Translations under genes and position numbers: made by a program
In this document: in pieces, positions 1 to 9,370 of the stretch
Numbering within the stretch: the first letter of the stretch is position 1
How the letters are laid out: every line of letters starts with the position of its first letter
Assembly: GCA_905181965.1 (NCBI GenBank)
Contig: CAJIZY010000014.1
Location: forward strand, 123,281-187,280
Length of the DNA stretch: 64,000 nucleotides
Source: Akkermansiaceae bacterium
GTDB taxonomy: Bacteria; Verrucomicrobiota; Verrucomicrobiia; Verrucomicrobiales; Akkermansiaceae
Direction of reading: 5' to 3'
Notes under the pieces: model-generated
Told to the model about the DNA's origin: nothing
Seen by the model: only the letters and a program-made list of their open reading frames with translations
Database searches by the model: none

Positions 1-2
1 GG

Positions 3-125
3 CCAAAGAGTCCTAATTGGATTCAAAAGGCTGCCTATTCTCATAGACTGGCCGATTCCACTCGTATCTTTCTCGTAGATATTTTGCGAGAATTCAAAAG
101 GTCTTGCAAAAAACCAGGGACGTAG
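3..125 (+). CDS. C-terminal end of an unidentified rightward gene (partial)
   Basis: Frame 3 is open from the window edge to a TAG at 123-125, giving about 40 residues rich in Arg, Lys and hydrophobic residues and ending RSCKKPGT. A rho-independent terminator follows 13 bases later on the same strand, which is the main reason to think this is a real gene end. No family can be recognised from so short a tail. The other two forward frames also stop early, so the reading-frame choice is provisional. Confidence 0.35.
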   Translation, partial: PKSPNWIQKAAYSHRLADSTRIFLVDILREFKRSCKKPGT

Positions 126-138
126 AGTTCCCCGTGAC

Positions 139-175
139 AACCGTAGTGCGGAATCTCTCCTGGCTACGGTTTTTT
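139..175 (+). terminator. Rho-independent terminator
   Basis: An 8-bp stem, AACCGTAG (139-146) pairing with CTACGGTT (164-171), is followed directly by a T tract on the + strand. It would end transcription of the gene entering from the left edge. The remaining bases to 337 show no convincing gene. Confidence 0.6.
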
Positions 176-337
176 ATATTCGTCTTCATGGGGTGAGCTT
201 TGTTAATTGGCATTGAAGGATCTCCCGTTGTTTTACACTCGATCAAAAAGAAGTCAGTAAGCCTAGTTGCTATGATCTTCGATTGAGATGAATTGAAACG
301 GGGCATTCCTCTCAGCCGTTAGCTTGGAGGGCTGGAA

Positions 338-1645
338 CTAGAACGAGTAGTTTGCTCCCACTCCCAGAGTCAGGCCGGTGAGATTCAGATCAAAATCGCT
401 CTCGCCGACGGATTCGCGAAGGGATTCGTTCCAGTCATAGCGGGTGTTTGCTTCGATCGTCCAGGAGTCGTTAATTTGGTAACCCACAGATCCTTGGAGG
501 TAGTATCCAAAGAGAACATCAGCTCCAGAGTTGTGGAAACCGGCGGAGCCGATTTGTAATGGAGCACCTCCGTTGGTGACTTGAATAAGTTGATCACTGC
601 GGCTGGCGTCCCAGTCTGCGATATTCAAAACGAGGCCAGTCCCGATGCCGGCAAAGAAGCGACTATCAGTTCGATAAACAGCGCTCGCTCCGAGCGAAAG
701 TCCAAATAAGTTCACTTCGAGTGATTCGTTAATCGAATCCCGAAACAGAGCAGTATCGGTGGATCGTAATTCGTCTATAAAGTTGCGTCCTGCAGGCTCC
801 ACTGGGAGAAGGGGCGCAATAGCTCCGGGTGATCCGGTGTAGGGCGGGTTTGGAAGAATAAGCCCAGTAGAGTCGAAACTGTCGATTGCTCTGACATCGA
901 AAATATTGCGGCGCTCGTTGGCGTTGAGGGTATTTAGTTCGCCTTGACGGCCCCCAATACTGGTATAGCTGAAAGTCAGGTCTGGCCCGGCGCTCCAACC
1001 ATTTCCCATATCGATGAGATGGCTCAAGCTAAAGTAAGGAGAGACTTCCCAATTATCGCTTTCTCTCCAGCTGGTGGGCGAGGAAGTTGAAGGCTGATCG
1101 ATCACTCGGCGTTCTCCTCCGGTGGCTGTCATGAGAAGATTGTTTCCCTGAAGCTGATCTTGGGTTTGGTAAGAGTAATCGGTTGTTCTGCCGGTGGCTG
1201 GAGTACGGGGCCCAGGGTTGACGAAGCCATTGTCGTAGGCCCGTGCGATGGCTCCGGTTTCCGCTCCGATTCCAGCGGGCTGGGTGAAGGAGCTATTTCC
1301 GAAAACGCTCGGAGCAGCCAGGTTTGTATTCCCGGTGTTGAAGTTGATGTTTCCAATCTTACGCCATGAAATTCCTGCCCCAAAATTCCATCTGTCATTA
1401 GGGACTGACAAGGGCTGGATCTGCGCGATGATTTCTTTATGGGAACCGAGGCCACTCTTGGCGGAACCGAGGCCACTCTTGGCGGAACCGAGGCCACTCT
1501 TAGCGGAACCGAGGCCACTCTTGGCGGAACCGAGGCCACTCTTGGCGGAACCGAGGCCACTCTTAGCTGAGTAGATGACATCATCTCCGGCCGCAACGGG
1601 CAGGACACTTAAGGCAAAGGATGCGAATCTGAATTTTAGGTTCAT
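338..1645 (-). CDS. Outer-membrane beta-barrel protein with N-terminal heptapeptide repeat
   Basis: The start is placed at the ATG at 1645, which begins a signal peptide (MNLKFRFASFALSVLPVAAG). The frame is open further upstream but would run into the preceding gene. The mature protein begins with six perfect copies of SAKSGLG, then about 330 residues of alternating polar and hydrophobic beta-strand-like sequence. It ends LTLGVGANYSF, where the terminal Phe preceded by alternating aromatics is the usual outer-membrane insertion signal. The length of 435 residues fits a medium-sized barrel. It lies 20 bases downstream of the giant DUF11 protein in the same direction, so the two are probably co-transcribed surface proteins. 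The specific function is unknown. The barrel assignment rests on composition and C-terminus, not on a recognised family. Confidence 0.8.
   Translation of the reverse strand: MNLKFRFASFALSVLPVAAGDDVIYSAKSGLGSAKSGLGSAKSGLGSAKSGLGSAKSGLGSAKSGLGSHKEIIAQIQPLSVPNDRWNFGAGISWRKIGNINFNTGNTNLAAPSVFGNSSFTQPAGIGAETGAIARAYDNGFVNPGPRTPATGRTTDYSYQTQDQLQGNNLLMTATGGERRVIDQPSTSSPTSWRESDNWEVSPYFSLSHLIDMGNGWSAGPDLTFSYTSIGGRQGELNTLNANERRNIFDVRAIDSFDSTGLILPNPPYTGSPGAIAPLLPVEPAGRNFIDELRSTDTALFRDSINESLEVNLFGLSLGASAVYRTDSRFFAGIGTGLVLNIADWDASRSDQLIQVTNGGAPLQIGSAGFHNSGADVLFGYYLQGSVGYQINDSWTIEANTRYDWNESLRESVGESDFDLNLTGLTLGVGANYSF
1443..1568. repeat. Perfect 21-bp coding tandem repeat, six units
   Basis: Six consecutive 21-bp units start at 1443, 1464, 1485, 1506, 1527 and 1548. 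They differ only near the unit end (ttggcg, ttagcg or ttagct). In the overlapping minus-strand gene each unit encodes SAKSGLG. The multiple-of-three unit keeps the frame open whatever the copy number, so copy number could vary without damaging the protein. Confidence 0.97.
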
Positions 1646-1664
1646 GGTGAAAAAGTTGTTATGA

Positions 1665-4600
1665 TTATTGATCTGCATCTCTCTTGATGACGCGGTAGAG
1701 GCGGAGTTTTTCTCCTGATGGATGGCTGATGGTTTTGGGTGGACCATTGTCGATCCATTGTAATCGTGTTCCTCCAGCAGTGATATCCGGAACGACGTTG
1801 TTCCAGGCTTCCCCATTCTGACTGTATTGGACAGTGTAAGTTGCCCCGATTTGAGAAGGGAATTCTATCAGGACATCGCCATTCTCGAGAACTTCGCATC
1901 GGTCCACTTCGACTCCTTCGCCTGCGCTTTGATTTTCGACTCTGTCGAGTAACTCGATTTCAAAGGTGGGCTCGAATCCTCCCGAGGCATCGGCCTGGAG
2001 GTATTCAACAGTGAGCTCGATGCTTTCGCCGCTTTCAAGAGCTTGGTTAAAAAGGAGGAAGGAATTACCAAGCACGTCTCCTTGGGAATTGGCGACGGTG
2101 ACTTCGATAGGAAGCCCGCCGACCAGCACTCGAAAGGCAGGGAGCGCTCCCTGGTTGTTGTTGGTGATCGTGACAGCTTGCTTGAAGAGTCCGGTTTGGA
2201 AATCGAGCTCAATGGCTCCACCAGCGATCTCTGTATTTGAAGGGCTTACGATATCAGTCGCGATGGAGTTGGCATCGTCTTCCGGATTAAGGAGTGGTTC
2301 GTTGCTAGTATTGACCGTGGCTTGACTGGAGATGAGATCAACCCCTCCTTTTACGGTTCTGGGAATCTGGAAATAGTAAATGATAGAAGAAGAATTCCCG
2401 GCGGCGAGGTTGCCCACCGACCAAATCGAATCAGCGAAGGTGGTTCCGTTTGCTGAGCTGATGGAATCGACGGTGACTCCCTCGGGCAGGACTTCACTAA
2501 GTTGCAAGCTAACCCCAGAGGCGTCACTGGGCCCTTGGTTGGTGACGGTTAAAGTGTGGAAGAGATTTTGCGGAAGGTTAAATCCTGCAAGCACCGGATC
2601 GCGTGAGCTTTCGGCCAAGACGGCAAGGTCAACCTCGCGGGTGATATTGCGAGAGGAAGTCACCGATTCGTCGCCAGTATTGATTTGAGCTTGGTCGACG
2701 GCACTCACTGATGAGGTGCTGGTAAATCCGGGCGAGGCGACTTCAGCCGATGGACCGACAGTTAAACTGACCTCGAGGGATGCCGTAGCACCTACCGCGA
2801 GGTCTCCTACCGTCCAGGTTTGATTGTCGAAAGCGCCGATGCCTGGGGTGATGGATTCGATAGCGATTCCATCTTCCAAAGTAAGAATATTTGTCAGCTC
2901 AAGTCCGGTGGCAGCGAGCGGTCCCCGGTTAGTCACTTCAATAAGGTAGCTTAAATTCCCATTCCCCGAGCCGGCGATCACTGGATCATCCGACCCTGTT
3001 TTGGTAACGATCAAATCGACTCCAGCAACAATGCTAGTGGTTTCGTTTGCCGAGTCGTTAGCTTGGTTTAAATTAATTTGATCGACTGAAGTCAGAGTGG
3101 CGGTAGCTACGATCGAGTTGGTGCCTGCTTGGGTGTTTTGCGGAACCGTGTAGGTAATCCCAAGAGTGGCTTGTCCTCCGGTTCCAAGAGCAGGGATGGT
3201 CCAGCTGGACTGATCATAGGTTCCCAACCCGGCTAGAGCATTTTCAACAATCACTCCAGGTGGAAGGGTTTCGGTAAAATCAATGACAATGTTTGTGGCG
3301 GTTGAAAGTCCGTTATTGGTTACGATCACAACATACCCGAGGTTTTCCCGGCCTGAACCTGCAAGTACGGTTGGGGTAGATCCGGTGACGCTGAGAGCAA
3401 GTGAGACAGTGGGAAACACTTCCAGCGAATCGCTTGCGGTGCCGCTGTCACCAAGCGAGCTGGTCAGTTTCTGGGTGGTATTTGAATAGTTTCCTCCTTC
3501 GCTGCTCGTTATCCCGACGGTGACAGTACAGGTCTGGCCAGCGGGAACGGTACCGCCAGAGTAGGAAATTTGATCAGTTCCTGAGATTGCGAGGAGGCTT
3601 CCTCCCTGGCAGTTGGTTGTCGCGTTGGCCGGATTTGCAAGGATGAGGCCGTCCGGTAACTCGTTAGTCAGATTGAGATTGGTGGCTGGGACCTGTGAAG
3701 CGCTGTTATCAATCGTAAATGTCAAAGTTGAGACTTGTCCTGCATTGATTTCGTTTGGAGTAAACAAGATCGAGAAAGCTGGCGGAGGGTTGACAGAGAG
3801 GGTGGAAGTCGTGGTGCCACTATCGCCCAGGGTTGATAAAAGTTTCCCGCTTGTAAGGGCGAGATTCCCAGTGGTTTGTCCAACGACATCCACTGTTATT
3901 GTGCAGACCTCGCCTCCTGCAATTGTTCCGTTGGAGAAGGCAAAAGTCTTTCCGCCGGCTGGCGCGGCGATGTCGCCTCCGCAAGTTGAAGTTGCTCCGG
4001 GGGCTGCTGCAAGAGCCATGCCATCGGGAAGAGTGGCGGAGAAGGTTACGTCGGTTGCTTCGGCTTGGCTGCCTTGGTTGTCGATTGAGAAGGTCAGTGT
4101 GCTCGTCTCATTCAGAGAGATATTGGATGGAGAAAATGAGCTCGAGAATGCGAGAGGCACTGCCACTACCCCCAGAGTATCCTTTGCCGGAAATCCGAGT
4201 AGGGTTTTCCCGCCGACCACGGTGGAGATGAGGCTTGTCCTATTGTCGTAGTTTCCGAAGGACGCGGTGGCTGGAATGCTCACTCCCACCCGGAAGGAGC
4301 ATGATTGACCGGGTGCGAGTTCACCACCGGTGAGGGTAAGGACATCTCGCCCGGCGATTTGTGAGTTCGGTCCGCAAACCGCTGCAGGTCGGGCGGGTGT
4401 TCCAATTTGGATGTCATCAAAAAAGACTTGGGTAACCTCCGTCCCGGAGTTGGATTGGTTATTATAAGCCCCTAGGACGATATCGTGCTCGCCTGCAGCA
4501 AGGAAGATGGAGTTGGTGTAAACTCGCCAACCGGTATCTTGATTGACTCCGGCTCCGCCATTCAACTGGGTGAGAGAGTTATTGGCCGCATTTCCGTAGC

Positions 4601-6569
4601 GAACTCCATCGATTTCAAGCAAGGCTTGACCAAATTCGTCACCTTCGTAGGAAGAATCAAGAAGCATACGGTAGCGAACACTCACCTCAATTGAACTGGC
4701 TTCCGCAACGGTAAAGGTCCTTTTCCAACCACCCGAACTTGCTGGGTTAAAGAAGCCTGTGATAAAGTTTTTGCCGCCAATTGTGACGTCGATGCCTCCG
4801 CCGGAAAATCCACCATTTGGATTAAGGGTTCCGTTTGCTGATGCGGCATCGCTGGTTCCTTCAAAGGTATCGTCGACAAAAGCAAAGCCGCCGGTTGGGG
4901 AGCTGGAAGCTGGTAGAAGATCGAGCGAAAATCCTGCGTCGCTGCTGTCGAGTGTGGTTTGGTGGAGTTCTACCGCAATCGTGTTGGCACCCTGCTCTAG
5001 AATCCCCGAGAGATCGACTTGGCTGGAGCTCCGGCTAGTTTCTTCTCCAAGCCCTGAAAGGGTGGTCGTGGTGATTTGGCCGTCTGGGATTCCCGCGCTA
5101 CGGAAGACCTCAATTCCATTAATGTAAACGATGGCTCCGTCATCAAAGACGTAATCGAGTAACCAGTTGCTGGTATCCGCTTGTTCAGCGTTGAGAGTGA
5201 ATTCCTTACGGAAGAGATAGGTCGTGACCAAGTTTTGGCCGTTGGCGGCTTCATCAATTCCTCCGAGAACTGCTGGAGTTCCGGGTGGGAAGGCATCGAT
5301 CACTCCAGCCTGAAAAGGGGCATTTCCGGTGAGCCATGGCCCGATATTGGAAGTGGCTGGATTAAATCCGATGGTATTCCAATCATTTCCGGATCCATCG
5401 GAAGGATAATCATCGTTTCGGCCATTTTCGTTTTCGAGTTGGTCAAGATATTGCCAAGAAGAATCTAGGACCGAAGAGCCTGATCCGTCGAAGGTGGCAT
5501 TCACGATGAACCCTCCTTGTTGGGGAAGACTGGTGGCAACCGCACCGGGAAGCATGGCATTGAGATCGTCAGAAAAAGTGATGTCGGTAAAAGTCTCGGT
5601 TTGGCTGTTGTTGGTGATGGTGAAGATAAGATCGCTTGTCCCTCCGGGATTAATGGTGTCTTCCACAAATGCCTTCGAGAATGAAATGTCGGCGAGGTCC
5701 GCAGATGGAATGACCTCGAGAGTTCCGCAAGCCCGGCCAGAGGGCATCGTGTTTCCGCCTGGAAAGCTCGATATAATATTGCTGGAGATGCTGATGCTTC
5801 GTCCGGCGACAAGGCCCACGATATCAAACGAGATGACGCAGGTTTGACCTGCCGCGAGAGTGGCTCCACTAAAGTTGATTGTTTGGGAACCTGCGATTGC
5901 AGTCAAAGTCGAACCTGGGCAGTTGTTGACGATGTTGGGTTGGCCCGCAACGACAATTCCTGGCGAGAGGTCGTCGCTGAATGAGATCCCTACCGCGTCG
6001 GTTTGAGACTGGTTTTCGATGGTATAAGTTAAGGTGGTTTGGCCGCCCAGTCTCACCGGGCTTTCAGCAAACGACTTGGTGAAGCCAAGCGCTGGACTCT
6101 CTGACGGAATTCCGATCGTAACACTTGCGTTTCCGCTATTACCGGCGCTCGAGGTGAGATCGCCTGAAATCATGTTGAATGGCCCTTCAGCCAAAAGAGT
6201 CACTCCAACGCTTGCCGAGCAGCTCGCATTGCCCCCCAATGACCCTCCGGTCAAAGTGATCGTATTCCCGCCGTCTGTTGCATCAAAGGTGCCCCCGCAG
6301 TCGCTGATGGGATTAGCGGGATTGCTCAAGACCACTCCGGCTGGAAGGGCCAGGTTGAATCTTAGGTCGTTTATTTCGGCATCGCTGTTGTTCTGGATTT
6401 CAAAAGTTAGCTCAGCACAGCTGCCGATTCCGACCGTCTCAGGCGATAAGCTCATCGAAAAACTAGGCGCTTGAGCGCTGGCGACAGCTGAAAGCAGCAA
6501 TGGAGCTACTAACATACTGAACAAGAATGAGTTAAAAATACGACGCGGAAGAGAGTGGCTGGCGTTCAT
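1665..6569 (-). CDS. Giant secreted DUF11/CARDB-like repeat surface protein
   Basis: 1634 residues with a signal peptide (about residues 1-33, ending SAVASAQA). Most of the length is a tandem array of roughly 110-140-residue Ig-like modules of the DUF11 conserved-repeat type. They are recognisable by recurring LPxGxxLANPxN and GGTxPAGQTCTVxV segments with paired cysteines. Around residues 375-730 the array is interrupted by a galactose-binding-like module with the phrase YVFDDGAIVYINGIEVFR, plus a second insertion. The same module type occurs in the CotH protein at 42111-47036. The C-terminus (last 70 residues) is the small comparison domain common on verrucomicrobial secreted proteins. It is probably an adhesin-like or structural cell-surface protein. 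There is no PEP-CTERM tag, and the anchoring mode is unknown. It lies directly upstream of the beta-barrel gene. Confidence 0.85.
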   Translation of the reverse strand: MNASHSLPRRIFNSFLFSMLVAPLLLSAVASAQAPSFSMSLSPETVGIGSCAELTFEIQNNSDAEINDLRFNLALPAGVVLSNPANPISDCGGTFDATDGGNTITLTGGSLGGNASCSASVGVTLLAEGPFNMISGDLTSSAGNSGNASVTIGIPSESPALGFTKSFAESPVRLGGQTTLTYTIENQSQTDAVGISFSDDLSPGIVVAGQPNIVNNCPGSTLTAIAGSQTINFSGATLAAGQTCVISFDIVGLVAGRSISISSNIISSFPGGNTMPSGRACGTLEVIPSADLADISFSKAFVEDTINPGGTSDLIFTITNNSQTETFTDITFSDDLNAMLPGAVATSLPQQGGFIVNATFDGSGSSVLDSSWQYLDQLENENGRNDDYPSDGSGNDWNTIGFNPATSNIGPWLTGNAPFQAGVIDAFPPGTPAVLGGIDEAANGQNLVTTYLFRKEFTLNAEQADTSNWLLDYVFDDGAIVYINGIEVFRSAGIPDGQITTTTLSGLGEETSRSSSQVDLSGILEQGANTIAVELHQTTLDSSDAGFSLDLLPASSSPTGGFAFVDDTFEGTSDAASANGTLNPNGGFSGGGIDVTIGGKNFITGFFNPASSGGWKRTFTVAEASSIEVSVRYRMLLDSSYEGDEFGQALLEIDGVRYGNAANNSLTQLNGGAGVNQDTGWRVYTNSIFLAAGEHDIVLGAYNNQSNSGTEVTQVFFDDIQIGTPARPAAVCGPNSQIAGRDVLTLTGGELAPGQSCSFRVGVSIPATASFGNYDNRTSLISTVVGGKTLLGFPAKDTLGVVAVPLAFSSSFSPSNISLNETSTLTFSIDNQGSQAEATDVTFSATLPDGMALAAAPGATSTCGGDIAAPAGGKTFAFSNGTIAGGEVCTITVDVVGQTTGNLALTSGKLLSTLGDSGTTTSTLSVNPPPAFSILFTPNEINAGQVSTLTFTIDNSASQVPATNLNLTNELPDGLILANPANATTNCQGGSLLAISGTDQISYSGGTVPAGQTCTVTVGITSSEGGNYSNTTQKLTSSLGDSGTASDSLEVFPTVSLALSVTGSTPTVLAGSGRENLGYVVIVTNNGLSTATNIVIDFTETLPPGVIVENALAGLGTYDQSSWTIPALGTGGQATLGITYTVPQNTQAGTNSIVATATLTSVDQINLNQANDSANETTSIVAGVDLIVTKTGSDDPVIAGSGNGNLSYLIEVTNRGPLAATGLELTNILTLEDGIAIESITPGIGAFDNQTWTVGDLAVGATASLEVSLTVGPSAEVASPGFTSTSSVSAVDQAQINTGDESVTSSRNITREVDLAVLAESSRDPVLAGFNLPQNLFHTLTVTNQGPSDASGVSLQLSEVLPEGVTVDSISSANGTTFADSIWSVGNLAAGNSSSIIYYFQIPRTVKGGVDLISSQATVNTSNEPLLNPEDDANSIATDIVSPSNTEIAGGAIELDFQTGLFKQAVTITNNNQGALPAFRVLVGGLPIEVTVANSQGDVLGNSFLLFNQALESGESIELTVEYLQADASGGFEPTFEIELLDRVENQSAGEGVEVDRCEVLENGDVLIEFPSQIGATYTVQYSQNGEAWNNVVPDITAGGTRLQWIDNGPPKTISHPSGEKLRLYRVIKRDADQ

Positions 6570-6835
6570 GGAGTTGAGCGGATTGGAATAGTAAAACGTG
6601 ATTTTCCTTCAGTTTTTCGAGGATTCGTGTCGAGTAACTAGGAATTGCAATTAAGAACAGAGGTCGGCCCAAAGGCGACTGGATATGATGACTTGATTGC
6701 GGTTTCTTACGTCCCCCCCCTTTACGCTTTTTTTTCTCAAAAGGTGACAAAAAAAATCGGGCAGGTGGTTTTTGGTGTATTTCAGCAGGGCATGAATGAA
6801 AAAGAGAGGATGTTAGGTGTTTTTTTTATGATTAA

Positions 6836-9370
6836 GTGGCGTATCGTCCGCCGCGAGAAATGGCCATTCTTCCTCCTGAAATCGTTGGCTTTTTGAAAAG
6901 GGTCACCTCATCGCGGTGTGTCTTAGGGACTGTTATTGCTTCTGTCTTATCCGCGGAGGTATCGGAAGCCGAAGAGCTCTTGGAAAATTATTGCTACTCC
7001 TGCCACGACGAGTGGGAACAAAAAGGGGGCTTGCAACTCGATGAACTCGGTCAGATGCCCTTGGAATCTCGATTGGATGTTCTTAATAAGGTGCAAGAGC
7101 AACTCTATCTTGGACAAATGCCGCCCAAGAAAAAGAAGAAGCAACCCACTGAAGCGGAGCGATCAAAGATGTTATCGTGGGTTGCGGCAGAGCTCAAAAA
7201 GCATAATGCGTCTACCCTTGAAGGGAAATTGCGCTATCCCAATTACGGGAATCATGTCAGTCACGAAAAGCTCTTTAACGGGGAAATTGTCGCAAAGCCG
7301 TATACTCAGGCCCGCCGATGGTTGGTCAGTCCCCAGATCTTTATCGAGCGAATCAATGCGGTTTTTGGTCTCGAAGGGGGGGCGCGCCAGCGTTCTTTTT
7401 ATGGGGTCACGATTCCGGTCATTCTTCCCGACCATTCCGGCGTTCGTTATTATGACACAACCACTCTTGATGGTGGACATCTTCTAATGATGCTCACTAA
7501 TGCCGATTGGATCTCGGAGAAGCAACTTCGCGAGGCGCGGATCAAGAATGGGGAGGTGAAGTCAAATGAGTTTCCGAACCCGAAGGACAGGTGGAGCCCT
7601 CGTAAAACTCCGGAAGCTTTTGAGTTCATTGTGACTAAAAAATCTCCTCCAACCGAAGCAGAAATGAAGGCCGCGATTCACACCCAATATCAGTGTGTTT
7701 TGCAGCGTGATGCGAACAAGTCGGAGTTGGAGAGACACCTCAAGCTTCTCAAAGAAAGCATTTTGCTTGCTGGTAACACCGAAGGTCTGCGCCAGATGCT
7801 GGTGAGTGTTCTCCTGAAATCCGAGTTCATGTACCGGTACGAGTTTGGGGCGGGTGAAGTGGATGGAGCAGGACGGATGAAGTTATCTCCTCGTGAGGCT
7901 AGCTATGCGATTGCTTATGCTCTCTGTGATCGTAATCCTGATGCGGATTTACTCAAAGCGGCGAAGGAAGGCCGGCTCAATACGAAAGAAGATTATCGCC
8001 GTGAGGTTAGTCGGATGCTCAACGATGAAAGTTCCTTTGCGGGGCCGGGTGCTCCGGAAGTCAGCGGGAAAGGTCTCAATTCTCATAAAGTTTCACACCC
8101 CAAGATCAACCGTTTCTTCCGCGAGTTTTTTGGTTATCCGAACATGACTAAGGTCTTCAAGGACACCAAGCGGAGTGGGGGCTTTTATTCGAATGCCGGC
8201 CGTGGCACGGCGGGAACCTCCGGCCATGTTATCGATGAGGCCGACAAGATTGTTGATCATATTTTAAGAAAGGATCAAAACGTCTTCGAGCAACTCCTCA
8301 CCACGGATGAGTATTTTGTCTACCACACTCGCCCGAACGAGCAAACTGCGGCGATTATTGATCGATGGCGCGAAGCTTATGATGTCCTTAAAAGCGAGCC
8401 TTGGCAGGAAGAACCTGAGCAGGTGAGCTTGAAACACGAATTGCTCCTCAAGCAAAATCTAGGGTTGAAAGTTCCCCAACAGAAAAAAGGCAAGGGACGC
8501 CATGACAACACGCTCGTTCGCCTTATGGGATATTTCGAGTCCACCTTCGGACGAGGTAGCACGCCTTACACGAATCCACCTTGGGCCCATGGATTTCGTC
8601 ACCAGTATTCCGAGATCTATAATCTTGCCCCCATCCCAGGATCGAGGGGGGGAGATACCGGCCAAAAAGGTTGGGACTTTCAGGTTGAACAACCATTCAA
8701 AATTCAAAATCGTAAGGGGATCCTCACTCATCCAGCCTGGCTTCTGGCACATTCACAAAATACTGAAACGGACCCAGTCCGGAGAGGAAAGTGGATCCGT
8801 GAGAAGCTCCTTGCCGGTTACGTTCCCGACGTCCCCATCACGGTGGATGCACAAATTCCCGAAGACCATCACCGGACTCTTCGCGAGCGTCTTGACGAGG
8901 TCACCTCACCGCAGGAATGTTGGAAGTGCCATGTCCACATGAACCCTCTTGGCTTAACCTTTGAAATGTTTGATGACTTTGGTCGTTTTCGGACTGCCGA
9001 GGCTCTGGAGCATCCTGAAAATTTGGTTAAAGCGGGAAATGGAAAAAGCTCAGCTAGCGTTTACAAAACCAAGCCTCTGAGCATCTCTGGGGTCCTTGAG
9101 GGGACGGGGGACTCTACGCTCGATGGAAAGGTAAAAGATGCTTATGACTTAATCGATCGTCTCGCCAAATCACGACGGGTCCGCCAATCGATCATCCGGC
9201 ATGCTTTCCGCTACTTCATGGGCAGAAATGAACTGCTTTCCGACTCACAAACTTTGATTGATGCCGAGATCGCTTACGCCAATAATAGCGGCAGCTTTAA
9301 GAGTGTTATTATCTCGCTGTTGACTTCTGATTCGTTCATTTACCGAAAAGAAACCCAATCATCCCAATGA
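6836..9370 (+). CDS. Planctomycete-type cytochrome c protein (PSCyt1/DUF1592/DUF1588/DUF1585)
   Basis: 844 residues if the GTG at 6836 is used. The ATG at 6860 (MAILPPEIVGFL) is an equally possible start and neither has a clear ribosome site. A hydrophobic stretch near residues 27-42 suggests export. Residues 53-57 (CYSCH) are a c-type haem-binding motif of the PSCyt1 domain. The middle matches the DUF1595/DUF1592 region (for example ASYAIAYALCDRNPD). A second CxxCH (CWKCH, 695-699) begins the MNPLGLTFEMFDDFGRFR segment typical of DUF1588, and the C-terminus (RQSIIRHAFRYFMGR) is DUF1585. This architecture is expanded in Planctomycetes and Verrucomicrobia and is nearly always paired with DUF1552, as here with a 4-base ATGA overlap. 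The reaction is unproven; extracytoplasmic redox on polysaccharide-derived or other organic substrates is usually proposed. Confidence 0.92.
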   Translation: MAYRPPREMAILPPEIVGFLKRVTSSRCVLGTVIASVLSAEVSEAEELLENYCYSCHDEWEQKGGLQLDELGQMPLESRLDVLNKVQEQLYLGQMPPKKKKKQPTEAERSKMLSWVAAELKKHNASTLEGKLRYPNYGNHVSHEKLFNGEIVAKPYTQARRWLVSPQIFIERINAVFGLEGGARQRSFYGVTIPVILPDHSGVRYYDTTTLDGGHLLMMLTNADWISEKQLREARIKNGEVKSNEFPNPKDRWSPRKTPEAFEFIVTKKSPPTEAEMKAAIHTQYQCVLQRDANKSELERHLKLLKESILLAGNTEGLRQMLVSVLLKSEFMYRYEFGAGEVDGAGRMKLSPREASYAIAYALCDRNPDADLLKAAKEGRLNTKEDYRREVSRMLNDESSFAGPGAPEVSGKGLNSHKVSHPKINRFFREFFGYPNMTKVFKDTKRSGGFYSNAGRGTAGTSGHVIDEADKIVDHILRKDQNVFEQLLTTDEYFVYHTRPNEQTAAIIDRWREAYDVLKSEPWQEEPEQVSLKHELLLKQNLGLKVPQQKKGKGRHDNTLVRLMGYFESTFGRGSTPYTNPPWAHGFRHQYSEIYNLAPIPGSRGGDTGQKGWDFQVEQPFKIQNRKGILTHPAWLLAHSQNTETDPVRRGKWIREKLLAGYVPDVPITVDAQIPEDHHRTLRERLDEVTSPQECWKCHVHMNPLGLTFEMFDDFGRFRTAEALEHPENLVKAGNGKSSASVYKTKPLSISGVLEGTGDSTLDGKVKDAYDLIDRLAKSRRVRQSIIRHAFRYFMGRNELLSDSQTLIDAEIAYANNSGSFKSVIISLLTSDSFIYRKETQSSQ

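Noticed and set aside
3..175. tmRNA or other RNA gene ending at the first terminator
   Set aside because: No acceptor-stem pairing, no T-loop GTTCGA and no CCA end were found; a protein tail plus terminator fits better.
94..306. Minus-strand 70-residue open frame near the left edge
   Set aside because: No family resemblance, it spans a + strand terminator hairpin, and there is no signal peptide or ribosome site.
3613..4251. Long + strand frame opposite the DUF11 protein
   Set aside because: It is a shadow of a repetitive coding region on the other strand; its composition mirrors the minus-strand codons and it matches no domain.
6645..6896. Possible small + strand gene before the cytochrome gene
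   Set aside because: It runs through long C and T homopolymers, has no family features, and overlaps the true start region of the cytochrome gene.
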